The position numbers and the translations under genes are program-made. Positions 23,058 to 35,980 of a stretch of 64,000 bases of DNA are shown here, one piece after another. The notes beneath the pieces were generated by a model, which was not told where the DNA came from, did no database searches, and worked only from the letters and a program-made list of their open reading frames with translations. Source of the stretch: Sipunculus nudus (Eukaryota; Annelida; Sipuncula; Golfingiida; Sipunculidae); contig CM049311.1 in NCBI GenBank assembly GCA_026874595.1, positions 37,714,676 through 37,778,675 of the forward strand, given 5' to 3'. The stretch's first letter is position 1. Each line of letters opens with the position of its first letter.

Positions 23058-25848
23058 GAAAAATAAGTAAAATCTGGTAAATAAATATCTGGTTTATTTT
23101 AAAGTCCGGGTGCATTGTTGGTTTCAGGTTGTAAGCGGTGACCCGTGCGATCCCTGCTTGTAATCATGTCGTCAGAAATTCAGACATTCAGAGTGATTTA
23201 CGGATATGCTGAGTGAAGCCGTTTTCTCGCACATGGTAGGTGTTGTTAGATGTAAACTAGAAAAGCTAACGATCGGTCTGGTCTGTTGGGTGCACTGGGA
23301 ACGCTTTTTTCTATCGAGTGTTTGGCATCATGTGATACACCAAACTCAATATCAACACCTGCACTTTTATTTTGTTCCAGAAAAAAAACCGGGGATGTGT
23401 TTCTCATGTTCACGATATATGACAAAAAAAGACAACTTCTAAAACTGGCAATTAGATGTCGCCACCTCTCAAGCCATTTCCGAGGAACACATATACAACT
23501 TTAAATCCCCTCCATCATAAACAAAAAAGGGTAACCCTGCTATTTTTTTTTATTTATAAAAAATTTCCTATCACCCACCTGCTATAAATATTGAATGCAC
23601 CCTCAAATATTCTGCATTATAGTATATATAAATGGACCCAGTGTCCCATTGTGATGGCAGCATAATATCAATATGTTGCATGACTTCGGATCTAGAATAT
23701 ATAATATTTATAAGAGCAAATGGAAAAATAATTATATCAAACTAAAGTTGTTCAGCTGTTGGGGGGGGGGGGGGGGGGAGGATTGGCGAGATATAGATAT
23801 ACATGTTATGATGTATACCGATATATAAAATGACCTTTACTTTCATGACACTATACTGCTTGTCTCCGTTTTATTTTCGATTAGCATTTAATAGTCCAGT
23901 CATTATCCGGAATTACCAACCTCAAATTGCAACAGAAATTATCTTGTCGTCAATCTCGGAAGTGCGTCAGGATACACATATTAAAAGTCTGCCAAAATAT
24001 CATGAGCGGAACAATGTTTAATTTGCATAGATTCAATATGGCCCCTAACACCAATTTCTGAACCATATTTACAACCTTAAGCTGTCCTTGAATAGGGCAC
24101 AAATTGTAAAAGCTGAACCTAGGACAGTAAGTCTACAGATTAAAAAAGAACTAAACATAAGTCTGCTTTTGAGCATACGGCCCTTTTAACTTGAACCCGG
24201 ATAGGTTCTGGTTAAATTTCCCAGAAATCACAGAGTTTGGTCACCGTGGCCAACATTCTCCGAGCTAAACAGCAAAAAAAAAAAAAAATGAGAAACTTTT
24301 GAGTGTACGAGGGTGCTGAACAAATATCGTGTGCTGGTTTATAAAATTTAAATGATGTACCCATTTACACTTTTATGACTATTAGTATGCAAAGTCTAAA
24401 CAGAATTGAACCTGAATTCTCCGAGTTATGAAGAGAAACATATTTGGACACCATATTCGATCAGAGGTTATACGCTTGCCAGTAATAATACATACAGTTT
24501 GGCAGATATCTCATTAAAGACGCCAACTATCATTACAAATATATTTTTATCATGGGACAAATATGCGAAATATACTTTTAGTGGCGTCATCTATGTTGAC
24601 TTACTTAATGCAAATCCAAAAAAGAATCTTTCAGGTCGGACAACATTACAACTTCAGCATTATTGTCATGATTAATTTAGATTTGTTCTTTATGCCGCCA
24701 GGCTGGCTGTCCATATGCAATTATCTTGTCTTTTATTTCATCAGAATACTAGTTTCTATATAATGATGTGTGCTATAATTTTTCAAACCAGGAAAACTGT
24801 AGTGGGATAGCCAGCAACGATCCGAGATTCCTTTCGGATACATTATCTCAAGAGCTCTACGAGTTATTACTTAAATATTTTATATGATGATTGTTCTCTA
24901 TTGAATGTATTGTCCAAACAAATATTCGGGCTATTGTTATAACTGATATATAGTGATAACCCCATCAAATATCTTACGTGGCCCCCAGGCAGCCGTATTG
25001 GAAACATGCATAGTTAAAGTTGGGCAGTAATTGAAGTTCTTTACAGTTCGTTTACATATTTTCAGTGTTTTTTCTACCTACCATCACTTTTTTTACTAGA
25101 GACTGTACAAAGACACCAACATACCTTTATTTGACTGGCAAATGGCAATGACAAGAATATGTATGTCCCTAAAATTAATTATTAAAATCAGTAGTGACCT
25201 TAGGGGTCTGCATGAGTATGACTAACAATTCTGACATATCACAGCAGCTGAAAGTTGAAAGGCTTCGAGTTCATTCGATGGATTCAAACTTCACATATAT
25301 ATCCCTAATCACTACAAGAAATACACTTTCGAAAGGTCGAGGTCACAAGCTGTCATATTTGGATTTAGATGATGAACTCGTATGGATGATATATATAATT
25401 CAATATTAACATATATGGGTCAAAATGAAAGTGATTAATTAATTCAAAATGCATATTTGTATTACCCTAATCCTAAAATAAACCAGTTGATTTGGGGGTA
25501 AAGTTTAAGTTCAAAGATCACATTTGATGTTTCCAATATTTGAGTCTTAATGTTAACTCTATTTATTTATTCAGTCAGTTTTCACATCACTAGTATTTTC
25601 GCTATATGGACCTTCTGAGAGCCCTGAAACACGGCCGGGAAGAAATAAGAACCACTTTTAATAGTACCGAGAGAAAAGAAGCCCGTTAGTAGAAAAGAAA
25701 ACATCTATCTGATACGGTGAAGTGAGGCTCTATTACATTTTGCCAATAAATTGCCTATAAAGCAAAGTCATCCGAAATGAGTCTCTTGCAAGTCATCCGA
25801 AATGATTCGGATGTTATCTACTTAAGGGTATACCTCCCGCAATAACCT

Positions 25849-25904
<56 letters not shown>

Positions 25905-26337
25905 GGTTTAGCCCTCGGATTTTGTGCAGAATACGAAGACCTGCTAGGGGGGTGGTTTAAAGGTGGACAAACATCAGATAAATAACAGCATATAGCTATT
26001 AGAAGAGAAGAAAAAATAAGCTACGTTTAATTATCTACATCATGGCGAAAGATATACTGATGGCGAGAGTCCAAACACTGTCACTGTTGCGTATTAGGTT
26101 TAATGATGAGGAACACAATACTATTTTTATCATTAACGACAGCACTTTAAAGCATACGAAGTTATAAGGTTTTGTTCATATTAGTTTATTAAAAAAAACG
26201 GAAAACATTTAAAGATAAGATATATTCTGATCATCCAGATATAAGCTGCAGGATATAATAAAACATTTAAACATGGAAATGCTGCTCCTTCACAATGATC
26301 TAAGGGGATAATATAAGTAATACTATGTTGGTTTCTC
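23058..26337. other. Intergenic sequence without a recognisable gene
   Basis: It contains a G-tract (23,760-23,778), a (TA)n tract (25,852-25,900) and diverged fragments of the 1.7 kb-type repeat near 24,000-24,450 (AGGGCACAAATTGTA). No exon with family similarity or convincing splice sites was seen. Confidence 0.5.
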
Positions 26338-26420
26338 AGATCAGCTGCCTGAATGTTACTTGAGCTTTAGCGACCACTCTTCTTCCGTCGTACGTCCGTC
26401 TGTCTGTCCGTCCGTTTGTT
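26338..26420 (-). mobile_element. Fragment of the hairpin-ended tandem-repeat element
   Basis: AGATCAGCTGCCTGAATGTT, then CTTGAGCTTTAGCGACCACTC and a GTCCGTCTGTCTGTCCGTCC microsatellite: the terminal 80 bp of the element seen at 1,688 and 10,808. Core repeats do not follow, so it is truncated. Confidence 0.55.
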
Positions 26421-26786
26421 AAGATGTAACGGGACTACAAACAATCAGGTAAGTGCCACATCAGGGAAACAGCAGGTGGGAAAGAACAACAACATTAGCC
26501 TACTATTTCTGCCGCTCTGCCTATCTAGTGACTTTCGTATTATATAATCATCCGGTGGTCAGCCAGTGACAAGATCTTGGATTTTTTCCAGGGAGTTAAC
26601 CAGTTAAACTAATAGGAACTTGTGTCGGACGAACAGAAAGTCTAGTATTGTGGTGCCCAAAGACGTTGAAACGGGATGATTTGCTGCGGTGCAACAGAAG
26701 CTGGATAAAACACCGCATAGAGGCATAGCGGCCATGTCTACGGCTGGAGAAGCAATTAACGTCAATGAGATGAGCAGTGATTGCCC

Positions 26787-27092
26787 CTTTCACACATTCA
26801 CGGATACCATCACGGATCATCCCGGATCATTGTTCCGGGATCATCCGTGTGAACTCCGGCATCATCCGTGTTTACTCTGGCATCACCGTGTAGGCATCCG
26901 AGCTGATGCTTGGTGCACCAGCATGTTCGGAGAAAAAATTAAACCTGTGCTATTTTTCGTCCCGGAGTACACGGATTAATATGGTCCGTAGCGCTCCTTG
27001 TTGGCACCGGGAGCTTCATATTGAGACCGGCATCATCCAGCCATGCTCCGGGATGATCCGTGTTGCTATCCGTGAATGTGTGAAGTCCCTTA
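26787..27092. mobile_element. MITE with ~38 bp terminal inverted repeats
   Basis: The left end, TTTCACACATTCACGGATAC, then CATCACGGATCATCCCGG, is the inverse of the right end, CCGGGATGATCCGTG, then TATCCGTGAATGTGTGAA. The interior is rich in CATCCGTG/CATCACGG words. About 306 bp; no transposase; target-site duplication not clear. Confidence 0.85.
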
Positions 27093-27601
27093 AGAAATGG
27101 AGCTGCTCTGCAAAGAGACAGATCATCGGATCAAACATGTCAAACATGCTGATAAAACATGTGCCATATTAAGTGGTATCGTAACCCTCCCTTATTCTGG
27201 TCACCTTCTAAATGTATGCCAGAGATCTAGGAAAACTTATGATATCATTCAAGCAGTTCTTTGGAGCTAACTGCATTGAGGATTCGGAGATGTCACAAGT
27301 GTTTCTGATAAGCTGACCTCCCATAATCAAGCCCTTTGTATCACCGTTGGGTCTAACAAGACTGATTAGATAATGGCGACTCATATTATCCAAAGAATGT
27401 AAGTGTATCGGAACGATTCAAGCACTGGCTAGATATAACAAAAAGCAGGTGAGCTTATGACAAGGATTTTACGGGGAATGGCTGGGAGGAATTTATCATA
27501 TTTCCAGGCTGACTTTGGATATTTCCACATCCGTTTCAAACCATACTCGAGGCCTTTTGAAACCTGGCACCTCTGCGAGGCAATTGACAAGGGGATATAC
27601 A

Positions 27602-28513
27602 TTAGTGGTGGGAGTCGGTTCCTCTTTCATAATCGATCATCGGCTGGAGCAAACCGACTGATGATCGATTATTAATCGGTTCAGACAAATATACGCAAAT
27701 ATCAAAGAAATATGCAACTATCTATGAAACTGTACCTGCGTTTACATGGCAGGTATTCTCCTCTCGCGCGTGAGTTTAACGATCCTTCCACGTATAAAGA
27801 TACATTCAGACTAATTTTAAGGATCAAATTAAACGATCGGCAACGTCGGGTTATATATATTTTTATGGGAATTAAGAGCATTTAAGAATGTTAGGCCTAT
27901 AGAGAGGTTGCTTTTCTAGCACATGAAGGCAGATTTTACGGGGCCAGGTGCGTTTGGGGCAGATCATAACAACAACAAAAAATTGCAGACTAGTCCAAAA
28001 AAAAAATCCAGCCGAAATCAAAATACTCAACCGGCCAGGTTAGCCTTAACAAAGAATTTTTTTAAGGACAGCCTAAACAGCGGTACCTGGCATTGGTTGA
28101 ATAGATTATTTTTAAGAGAATCTTGCAAAATTGGCATAGACCAGGAGAATTTATGGAGTATTTTAACGTCATCCCGTCAATATTTTGCAATGTACATCTC
28201 GTTAGAAAACTCTCCGCTAATTCTGCAGTTCTCTGCGAGTTCATAGATAATAAGTTTAATAAGTCCTCCGTTCTCGCATCTACTGTGTCATACTCAGTTA
28301 CATACGGAAGTTATTTGGCAACGCAGACTCATTATATGAAGCGCGGAATGTGGTAAAAATGGAAGAATAATTTTTGCCTATAACATAAATACATTCTGGA
28401 AAGAAAACAATCATTATTATCATGAAATCGATAGTTGCTTTTGGTAAACGAGCGATTGAAAGTGGCAGGAAACCGACTGACTTTCGAAAAAACTCGATGA
28501 TCGGCCCACCACT
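27602..28513. mobile_element. Probable hAT-like non-autonomous element
   Basis: The ends read TAGTGGTGGG...CGATCATCGGC and GATGATCGGCCCACCACTA, inverted relative to each other. The flanks GGATATAC and GGATATAT would be an 8 bp target-site duplication with one change, as for hAT elements. The interior holds AACCGACTGATGATCGATTA-type words at the ends but no complete transposase. Confidence 0.55.
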
Positions 28514-28743
28514 AGGATATATCGAGTCCATTAAAATACAAATGTGTGTGATTAAAGGGCTTTGGTGGTGCTCTTTCCCGAAACCCTTCTAACAGATCCA
28601 GCTATGCCCAAGCCACCATTCTGTTGTGACTGAAAGATAACTGTAAGCCAGAGGCGGAGACACACAGCACTGCCTGTAATTCTGATAAATAAGCTACTAG
28701 ATTTGTTTGATGCAGACAGTCAGATCAAGCTTATGTCTGAGAC

Positions 28744-28745
<2 letters not shown>

Positions 28746-28791
<46 letters not shown>
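28746..28791. repeat. (TA)n microsatellite
   Basis: About 23 TA repeats. Intergenic. Confidence 0.95.
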
Positions 28792-28793
<2 letters not shown>

Positions 28794-28799
28794 TTTATA

Positions 28800-31700
28800 C
28801 CACTGAGTAACGGGCCCTTATATACGCGAGGAATCATGTATGGTAAAGCACCAACATTGCGTGAGTCTTGGTTTACAGAAACTCATTTCACATAACACAA
28901 CGCTTGGATGTATTTTTCCAAAGCACATTTTTCTACACAAACAAGATTGTTATATAATTATGTAAGTTATGTTATGAGCTTATAACAGAAAACATTTGTC
29001 GCTATTTTGTACTTATCTCAACACGTGACACAAGATTTAAACAACAATCGACTGATTAAAATCCGGAGTAATCCGCATCATAGGAAGGTGTAACCATCCA
29101 ACATCTATATGGTCTCAGTCTGCTTTATGTACAGTGTCTCACTATAAAGTCTGTTAATCAAGGTAAACAAGGTTGATTTTTTTGTTTTTTGTTTGTTTTC
29201 CTCCACCAGGAGCGTTTGCGTTCAGCCCCGTGCGTGTTTTTGTTTGTGTGTTTGTTTACAATGTAACTCTCGTAATCATGAACAGAATTTCATGAGAATT
29301 CATTGAATGGATCATTGAAGAATCGATTAGATTTCGGTGAGGATCTAGCATATAACCCCTACTCAGGAACGTCATCAAGCAATAGTCACAAATGAACAGT
29401 CACCTATGAATCTGGAAATATGGGCCGCATAAGTGAATGCAAACACGCTTTTGGGTGCATCCCATATTAGGGCCCCCGGAAAACGGAGGGTTAACAAAAT
29501 GGTAAATCCGTGAATAGAGACCCCCTACATAACGGAGGCTTGCATTCCTCAGAATGAAGATTTCAATTTTGTTGTTATTGTTGTAATAATGACATGGCAT
29601 ATACGAGAGTTTAATGACAGAACATCATGGGTGCACATAATTAGAAACATTTAATTTCTTCTAGAACAGCATCGCTGGAAATTAATAATGACATAATACT
29701 TAAATTCCTAACCTTTTTTTCTAATTTCATTTTTTTATATACAGTACATGTATTACTCAACAGTCAGTTTGTGTAAGTCAAACCAGTTTACCCTTATAGT
29801 GGTTAAATTATTTTCTTACATTTTAGAGGATGTGAATAATATCCTTGCAGCTGTAATATTTGTCCCGTGCATCAATCCCTAATTTGAAAACGTCATAGTT
29901 AACACCCTTCTCATTGGCCGAGAATTGTATGTCAGTTTCCAAACAATGGCTGCACTTGTATGGTTGCAGCATTTATTTTCAGATTGAAATTAGTGGAAAT
30001 GGGGTAAGGATCATTCTAAATAATTATTTATACCTAATAACATTATAATTTCGGATTTAACCGCGATAATCGACGTTTAAGTCATCCAAATATTAATGAA
30101 ACTGATCAAGTCCAATAACCTATGCTACAGACTGCACTGAATATGAGGTTCGCCAGAGTAGGCCCGTTATCGCTGTCCAGTGAAATATAATGACAGGTTT
30201 ATTCCCGACAACTCCTCACTTCTTCGTATGGGTGCCAGGTTACCCCATGTAACCAAACGGCCGAGGAGAAAGTCATGCTTTTGTTACCTCTTTATTGTTA
30301 CCTCTTTATCGTTAGGGGACAAAGAAGGGTATTAAGTTTGATCGTCTCATGCCTGAGTGTACATTTTGGATTGAGCATTTGATCCTGCTAACCGTGGCCA
30401 TCACTCGCAGCAACTACGCCTTGATATTGAAACCACTTCAGTTACATTACCGAGTTATCAAAGTTATTTCACTTTTATGTGTCGATATAGGTTTTCTTTT
30501 ACCTCAGCCTCTGTGTGATTTCGCCCGTTTGTTTCAGTACAACATTACTTTTTCAAGTGGATACTAACGACTGTCAGAAAGAAAAGAAAAGTTTTATTTT
30601 ATATATTACAAATTATGATTATTGATATAGCCTTGTCTTTTATCTGTTAAGTAAAATCGTAACTACATATATGATATATTAAACATTTACTAAAAGTTTA
30701 TAGGTTTGCTTAATCATTGTTTCTTTAAAATTTTAATTTTATTCTGTCATATACTGTAAGGGTTCCACTGGACATGCAAATAAATCAAGAACTTTGTAAT
30801 TCCATGTAAGCTGACTGGAGAAAATTACACTTGAACTCGAATACATTGTTCATGGATAAATTTATTATAGTCATAAGGACTTTATATTTGTAGTATATTA
30901 TGATACCACATCAAATAAATGGTGGCAGAGGGTGATTTTTTAAAATTTACTTTTCGAAACACAATGCTAGCATGACAGGAAAATTCTAAAAAAAAGTCGG
31001 TTCATTATTTGGGTGGTGTATATGTTCAGAAAAAAGTAATATGTCGGTTTTCGATACCCTTAAGATTTTTATTAAGAAATCGAGGTAAGAGAACAAATAA
31101 TAAGTGAAAGCAGACAAGGTCCAGCTTCATACGCAGTGTGGCTAATAGCCACCTGTTCACGTCACGGTCGAGCGCCAAGCACTTCGGATTGACGTTGTCC
31201 AGTGTGTTCGCAGAGCGTTTTTGAAACGTGTCCACTCAGTTCTCAGGTGAGTGAAGTTATGGAGCACCGGTTAGGGAGATTCTCAAAAAAAGAACCCCGC
31301 CCCCCCCCCCCCCTATGGCAGAGACATGTATCCATAAAGATGCAAATTTCTAGTTAATTTGTGTGACCTAAATGGAGCACCTGAATATGGAGTTTCTCGC
31401 ATACAGGAATCCGCTCTCGACATAAGAAGGTCAGTCTTGAACACCCTGTCATAAGTACCCTATCAGAGGGCGGATCGTGACCTCCCCTCCCCCGCCCCCC
31501 CCCCCCCCTTTCATCCGCAGCAACCCTTTTCCGAGGGGTTCAGACAAATGTTTTGCGCCTGGGCTCCCCTATTTTGGCCTGGGGACATTTTTCTAGGTGT
31601 TGACATAGGTCTCCCTGGGATGGACCCCCCTTCCTAAATCCTGGATTAACCCCTGCATTAAGAACCCGTATCGACCTTCCATACATACTGAACGCTAGAG

Positions 31701-32021
31701 ACCTCTTGTTGCTTATCTTGTTACCATAGAGTTTATTTTTGTCCATATACATATTTTCTTTTCTATTTTACTTTTTGACTATCTTTATAATACATATTCC
31801 TCTCTACTGCCCTCCTTAAACTTGTTTTCAATTTAAAGCGGTCAGTAATTTGTACCAAATAGTGTATTCTAATTCTTCTAATATCAATACTAGATAATAA
31901 AGTTGGACCCTTCAAACCTCGGCCGGTTATGTCATTATGTAATTCATGTCAATTGGTGGCTTGAACCTTAGGGCAAAAGGAATTGGCCCGTGTTTCAATT
32001 GAAAGAAGTCTTTTAATGTAA
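28800..32021. other. Intergenic sequence without a recognisable gene
   Basis: No supported exon. Short open frames here lack family similarity. C-tracts occur at about 31,302-31,313 and 31,497-31,507. A fragment at about 31,620-31,660 (GACCCCCCTTCCTAAATCCTGG) resembles the GCGGATCCAGG MITE end. Confidence 0.5.
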
Positions 32022-33415
32022 AACTAGATGTGTCGGAACGACACGAATGCCCCCGCCTTGGGCAAATTAGAAACATTTGTAAAATTTTGAAATTTTTTTT
32101 AAGTTCAGGAGGTGTCGTATGGTCAAAAGTAGGTCAACAAGGGCAAAATGCAAACTCGATCTGTAACTGGTCATTATCAAGCAACACACCAAAAATCATG
32201 CCAGTATATGCAGACATTGTGAAAAAAAGTCCATACATGTGCATTCTCCATAAAAATTTCTGTCTTTCATGAAATTTTCTATGTTTAGGAGCCGTAAAAC
32301 AATCAAAAGTAGGTCAACCGGGATGAAACGCGAACTCGATCTGTAACTGTCATTATCTGCCCACACATTAAAAATCAGGGTGGTATCTGCAGGCATTGAG
32401 GAAAAAAAAGTAAGTACATATGCATTTGTCATGAAAATTTATGTTTTATATGAAATTTTCTATGTTCAGGAGCCGTAAAACAGTCAAAAGTAGGTCAACC
32501 AGGACAAAATGCGAACTCAATCTGTAACTGGTCAATATCTGGCCACACACCAAAAATCAGGCCAATATCTGCAGGCATTGCGAAAAAAGGTCCGTACATG
32601 TGTATTTGTCATGATATTTCATATTTTTCATGAAATTTTCTATGTTCAGGAGCCATAAAACGGTCAAAAGTAGGTCAACCAGGACGAAACGCGAACTCGA
32701 TCTGTAACAGGTCTATATCTGCCCACACACCAAAAATCAGGCCAATATCTGCAGGCATTGCGAAAAAAAGTCTGTACATGTGTATCTTTCATGAATATTT
32801 CTATTTTCCTGAAATTTTCTATGTTTGTACAACGGTCAAAAGTAGGTCAACCGGGACTTAACGCGAACTTGATCTGTAACTGGTCTATATTTGCCCACAC
32901 ACCAAAAATCAGGCCAATATCTGCAGGCACTGCGAAAAAAAGTCCGTACATGTGTATTTGTCATGAAGTTTCATATTTTTCATGAAATTTTCTATGTTCA
33001 GGAGCCGTAAAACGGTCAAAAGTAGGTCAACCAGGACGAAACGCGAACTCGATCTGTAACTGGTCTATGTCTGCTCACACACCAAAAATCAGGCCAATAT
33101 CTGCAGGCATTGCGAAAAAAAGTCCGTACATGTGTATCTGTCATGAATATTTCTATTTTTCATGAAATTTTCTAAGTTTAGGAGCCGTAAAACGGTCAAA
33201 GTAGGTCAATCCGGGACGAAACGCGAATTCGATCTGTAACTGGTCTATATCTGCCCACACACCAAAAATTAGGCCAATATCTGCAGGCATTGCGAAAAAA
33301 AGTCCGTACAACTGTTTGATTTCGGAATGACGGAAGGACGGAATGACGGAATGACGGAATGACGGACATGGGTAAAACTATATGCCCCGGCCACTTTGTG
33401 GCGGGGGCATAAAAA
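32022..33415 (+). mobile_element. Element with seven ~180 bp tandem repeats and 3' hairpin (Helentron/'pearl'-like)
   Basis: GGTCAAAAGTAGGTCAACC-type words recur near 32,118, 32,302, 32,481, 32,661, 32,835, 33,014 and 33,194, a period of about 180 bp. Units include CACACACCAAAAATCAGGCC and AATATCTGCAGGCATTGCGA. The array ends in a degenerate ACGGAATG microsatellite (33,325-33,365), then a hairpin ATGCCCCGGCCAC, TTT, GTGGCGGGGGCAT (33,382-33,410). The start (ACGAATGCCCCCGCCT) is partly inverted relative to the end. No protein is encoded, so it is non-autonomous. Confidence 0.78.
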
Positions 33416-34087
33416 TACCGAAAAACTTAAATGGATTGTAACTTGTATATTACCATGAACCTTCCCTAAACTTCATCCAAATTTGTTTTGAGTGAAGTTG
33501 CTTACATACAAACCAACTGACCAAGGGAAAACGCATTATACTGGTGATCCAAATGAAATTCTACTATATAAAAACGAATTTGCTTTAATTTTTTTTTGCA
33601 TTTTATCTCATATTTAATATGGACCATACTTGTCAGCTTTTTATTGTAGGTTAAAGAAAAGGTAATATTCCATAGAATATTGCAATGTGTATACTCAGGT
33701 TATATATAGAGGAGAAGCTCTATATTGGTTCTAAAGAATTACCAAAAGGTCACTTGTCATTGTTAAGTGTGTATGATGTTTACAGAAGACTCTAATGAAT
33801 ATAGTTACAGAGAATCATCTAGGATTGTTACACCGCGAGCCAACATATGACATTATCGTGGAAATGATGTTCAGAGCTTCGTCTATTTGCTTTTTTAATT
33901 AAAGAAAATCATGGCCCATACCTTATATATACTCACTTAACGGAGTTTGGTTGCCGTTAATGCATTTCTTTTCTGTTTTGTAGTGAAATGATTCTAAGAG
34001 CCCATTCCGATGTCTGGCTTCCTTCAACTAAAGATAAAAAGAGGCCAGAAGAAGCTGATACAATCGCTCAGAGGTTGTTTGTTTTGT

Positions 34088-34325
34088 TTATGTCCACATG
34101 TTTATAACACGTGGGGTACCCGCTAAAATAACCCAAACACATTCAACAAGGACATCTGCACAGGGTGTTTTGCAACTATTGGTCAACTTCCGCCCATAAG
34201 CAACTAACCAACTAAGGTTACATATGTTTCTGTTCGTCAGTATTGCTATGTCTACTAAAAGCTTATAGATAAACGAATTGATGCATCCGTCACAGAGGCA
34301 TTATAAGAACTTTTTTTAATTGCGT
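34088..34325. repeat. Dispersed repeat, copy 2 (other at 21,068-21,310)
   Basis: A diverged copy of the 21,068 repeat, with TTTATAACACGTGGGGTACC where the other has TTTATACCATGGGGTGGG. Confidence 0.6.
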
Positions 34326-34823
34326 TTGCTATGTCGCGACGCTTAGAACAGCTACTGTCACCTCGCCGTAAATGTAACTACTTCAAGGCTCTCTGATCGA
34401 CTGATGATAAGAGCTGGCACTGACTTGGGTCTATCGGTACAAGGAATTATTTTTAATGTTACGCATTTGAGCAGAAAACATAAATACCAAAGCCCTAACA
34501 GGGCTAGTAAATTTACTCTCCTCACCATACCTAAAACATGAAATTTTACGTTAACAATGTCGGTGTTTTTATTAAAATCCAAGACTAATACAGAGTTAAA
34601 CCGCGAAGTATGCGGATATCTTGTGTATGTGTGTCCATTAGATATGTTTTTCAATGCGTTTTTAGGTCTTTCACTCTGTTTCACCTCTACAAAATGGCAC
34701 GTTTCCGAAGGCGTTTCCGTACGCGTTTCTATTCCCGCGGCTACATGGTATGGTTTTTAAAAAACGCATCCATTTCTGCACGTCGCAAGCATTCCGCACT
34801 GCATAAGTGGATACACTCCTTTT

Positions 34824-35023
34824 CAGGGGCGGATCCAGGATTTAGGAAAAGGGGGGTCCAACCCAGGAGGACAAATGGAAACCCTAAAAAAAAGGTCCTC
34901 AGGTCTGAAAGGGGTGGGGGGTCCAGGCGGCAAAAATTTGTCTGAAGCCCTTAAAAAAACGTTGTTTCTGATGAAAAAGGAGGGGTCCGGACCCCCTGGA
35001 CCCCCCCCCTGGATCCGCTTCTG
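34824..35023. mobile_element. 200 bp MITE with CAGGGGCGGATCCAGG ends
   Basis: Left end CAGGGGCGGATCCAGG, right end CCTGGATCCGCTTCTG (inverse, two mismatches). Flanks CTCCTTTT and CTTCTTTA could be a decayed 8 bp duplication, which would make it hAT-type. A second copy lies at 49,592-49,711. Confidence 0.75.
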
Positions 35024-35264
35024 CTTCTTTATTCCATATGCGCGTTTTAAAACGCGTCCACATCCGCATCCATATCCGTACCGCATAAGTGGACAAGCAG
35101 CTTTACCGTAACACCTTGATTAGACGCCCAGGTGTTTATTTTTCATACTTTCTTTGACCCCGCGTTCAAGCAGAGGGCGGGAGGGGGGGGGGGGGGGGGG
35201 TTGTTTTATGTGGGATGCTCTCCAACCCGTGTTTTCAGTTACTTATTCGGTCAATATTCCCAGG

Positions 35265-35440
35265 TTCATTCGTGCTTAAGTGAATGTACATTTGTGAATA
35301 TTCCTTGATAGCGTTCCAGAATTCAGATCATGTGCCAGATACTGTGTATTACACAAATTAATCTTATCGATTGACCATCGGACAATTCAAGAAAGGTCTT
35401 GAAAATTTCATGAGATTTCGTCACTGATTGCGTGAGTTAT
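35265..35440. repeat. Dispersed repeat (matches about 640-800)
   Basis: AAGTGAATGTACATTTGTGA, then ATATTCCTTGATAGCGTTCC and AATTTCATGAGATTTCG align with the segment near the left edge of the window. No coding potential. Confidence 0.6.
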
Positions 35441-35820
35441 GTCATGAGTATTATATAAGTAAACACAACCACACACAAACGGGCGAAGGCAAAATGTTTG
35501 AAAATCCCTGCGGCTGACCAATCGGGGCTATATACTAGCTTTGATCGACATGTTACCGTGTCAGTCGCACGTTTCTACTAAAACAAGTGTAAGCCATCTT
35601 AAATAGTTTATGTAATGCAAATATATATATATCGTTTCTGTAAAACTGTCTGTGTCATTTCAATTCTAATTCATGTTAATAAATGAAGGTATAAATCCTC
35701 CTGCGCTATGCAAAACCTTGTCGACACTTTGAAATCCCTCATATGTTCAGGGTCTATTAGGCTGAAAAGAACTGTATATTTATTTCAGTTAAACAGTACC
35801 CCTTTTATCTAATGCAAACC

Positions 35821-35980
35821 CCTCTCCGTAGTAGAAAATGTTTAAGATACAACAGCTTAGAAAAATATGCTTTCGCTCCTCATGTAGCTATTATACATCC
35901 CCTCTCCGTAGTAGAAAATGTTTAAGATACAACAGCTTAGAAAAATATGATTTCGCTCCTCATGTAGCTATTATACATTT
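35821..35980. repeat. 80 bp tandem duplication
   Basis: CCTCTCCGTAGTAGAAAATG...GTAGCTATTATACAT at 35,821 repeats at 35,901 with about one change (GCTTTCGC versus GATTTCGC). It yields a short repetitive open frame that is not evidence of a gene. Confidence 0.93.

Noticed and set aside
30349-30567. 72-codon frame starting MPECTFWIEHLILLTVAI, a possible signal peptide
   Set aside because: Hydrophobic start, but no donor in a phase that would join the D8C exon at 36,724, and no homology.
34018-34077. Possible exon after TTCTGTTTTGTAG, reading RAHSDVWLPSTKDKKRPEEA
   Set aside because: The acceptor looks reasonable, but the donor is weak, no family similarity is visible, and the segment abuts a dispersed repeat. 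Not enough to call it the missing 5' exon of the D8C gene.
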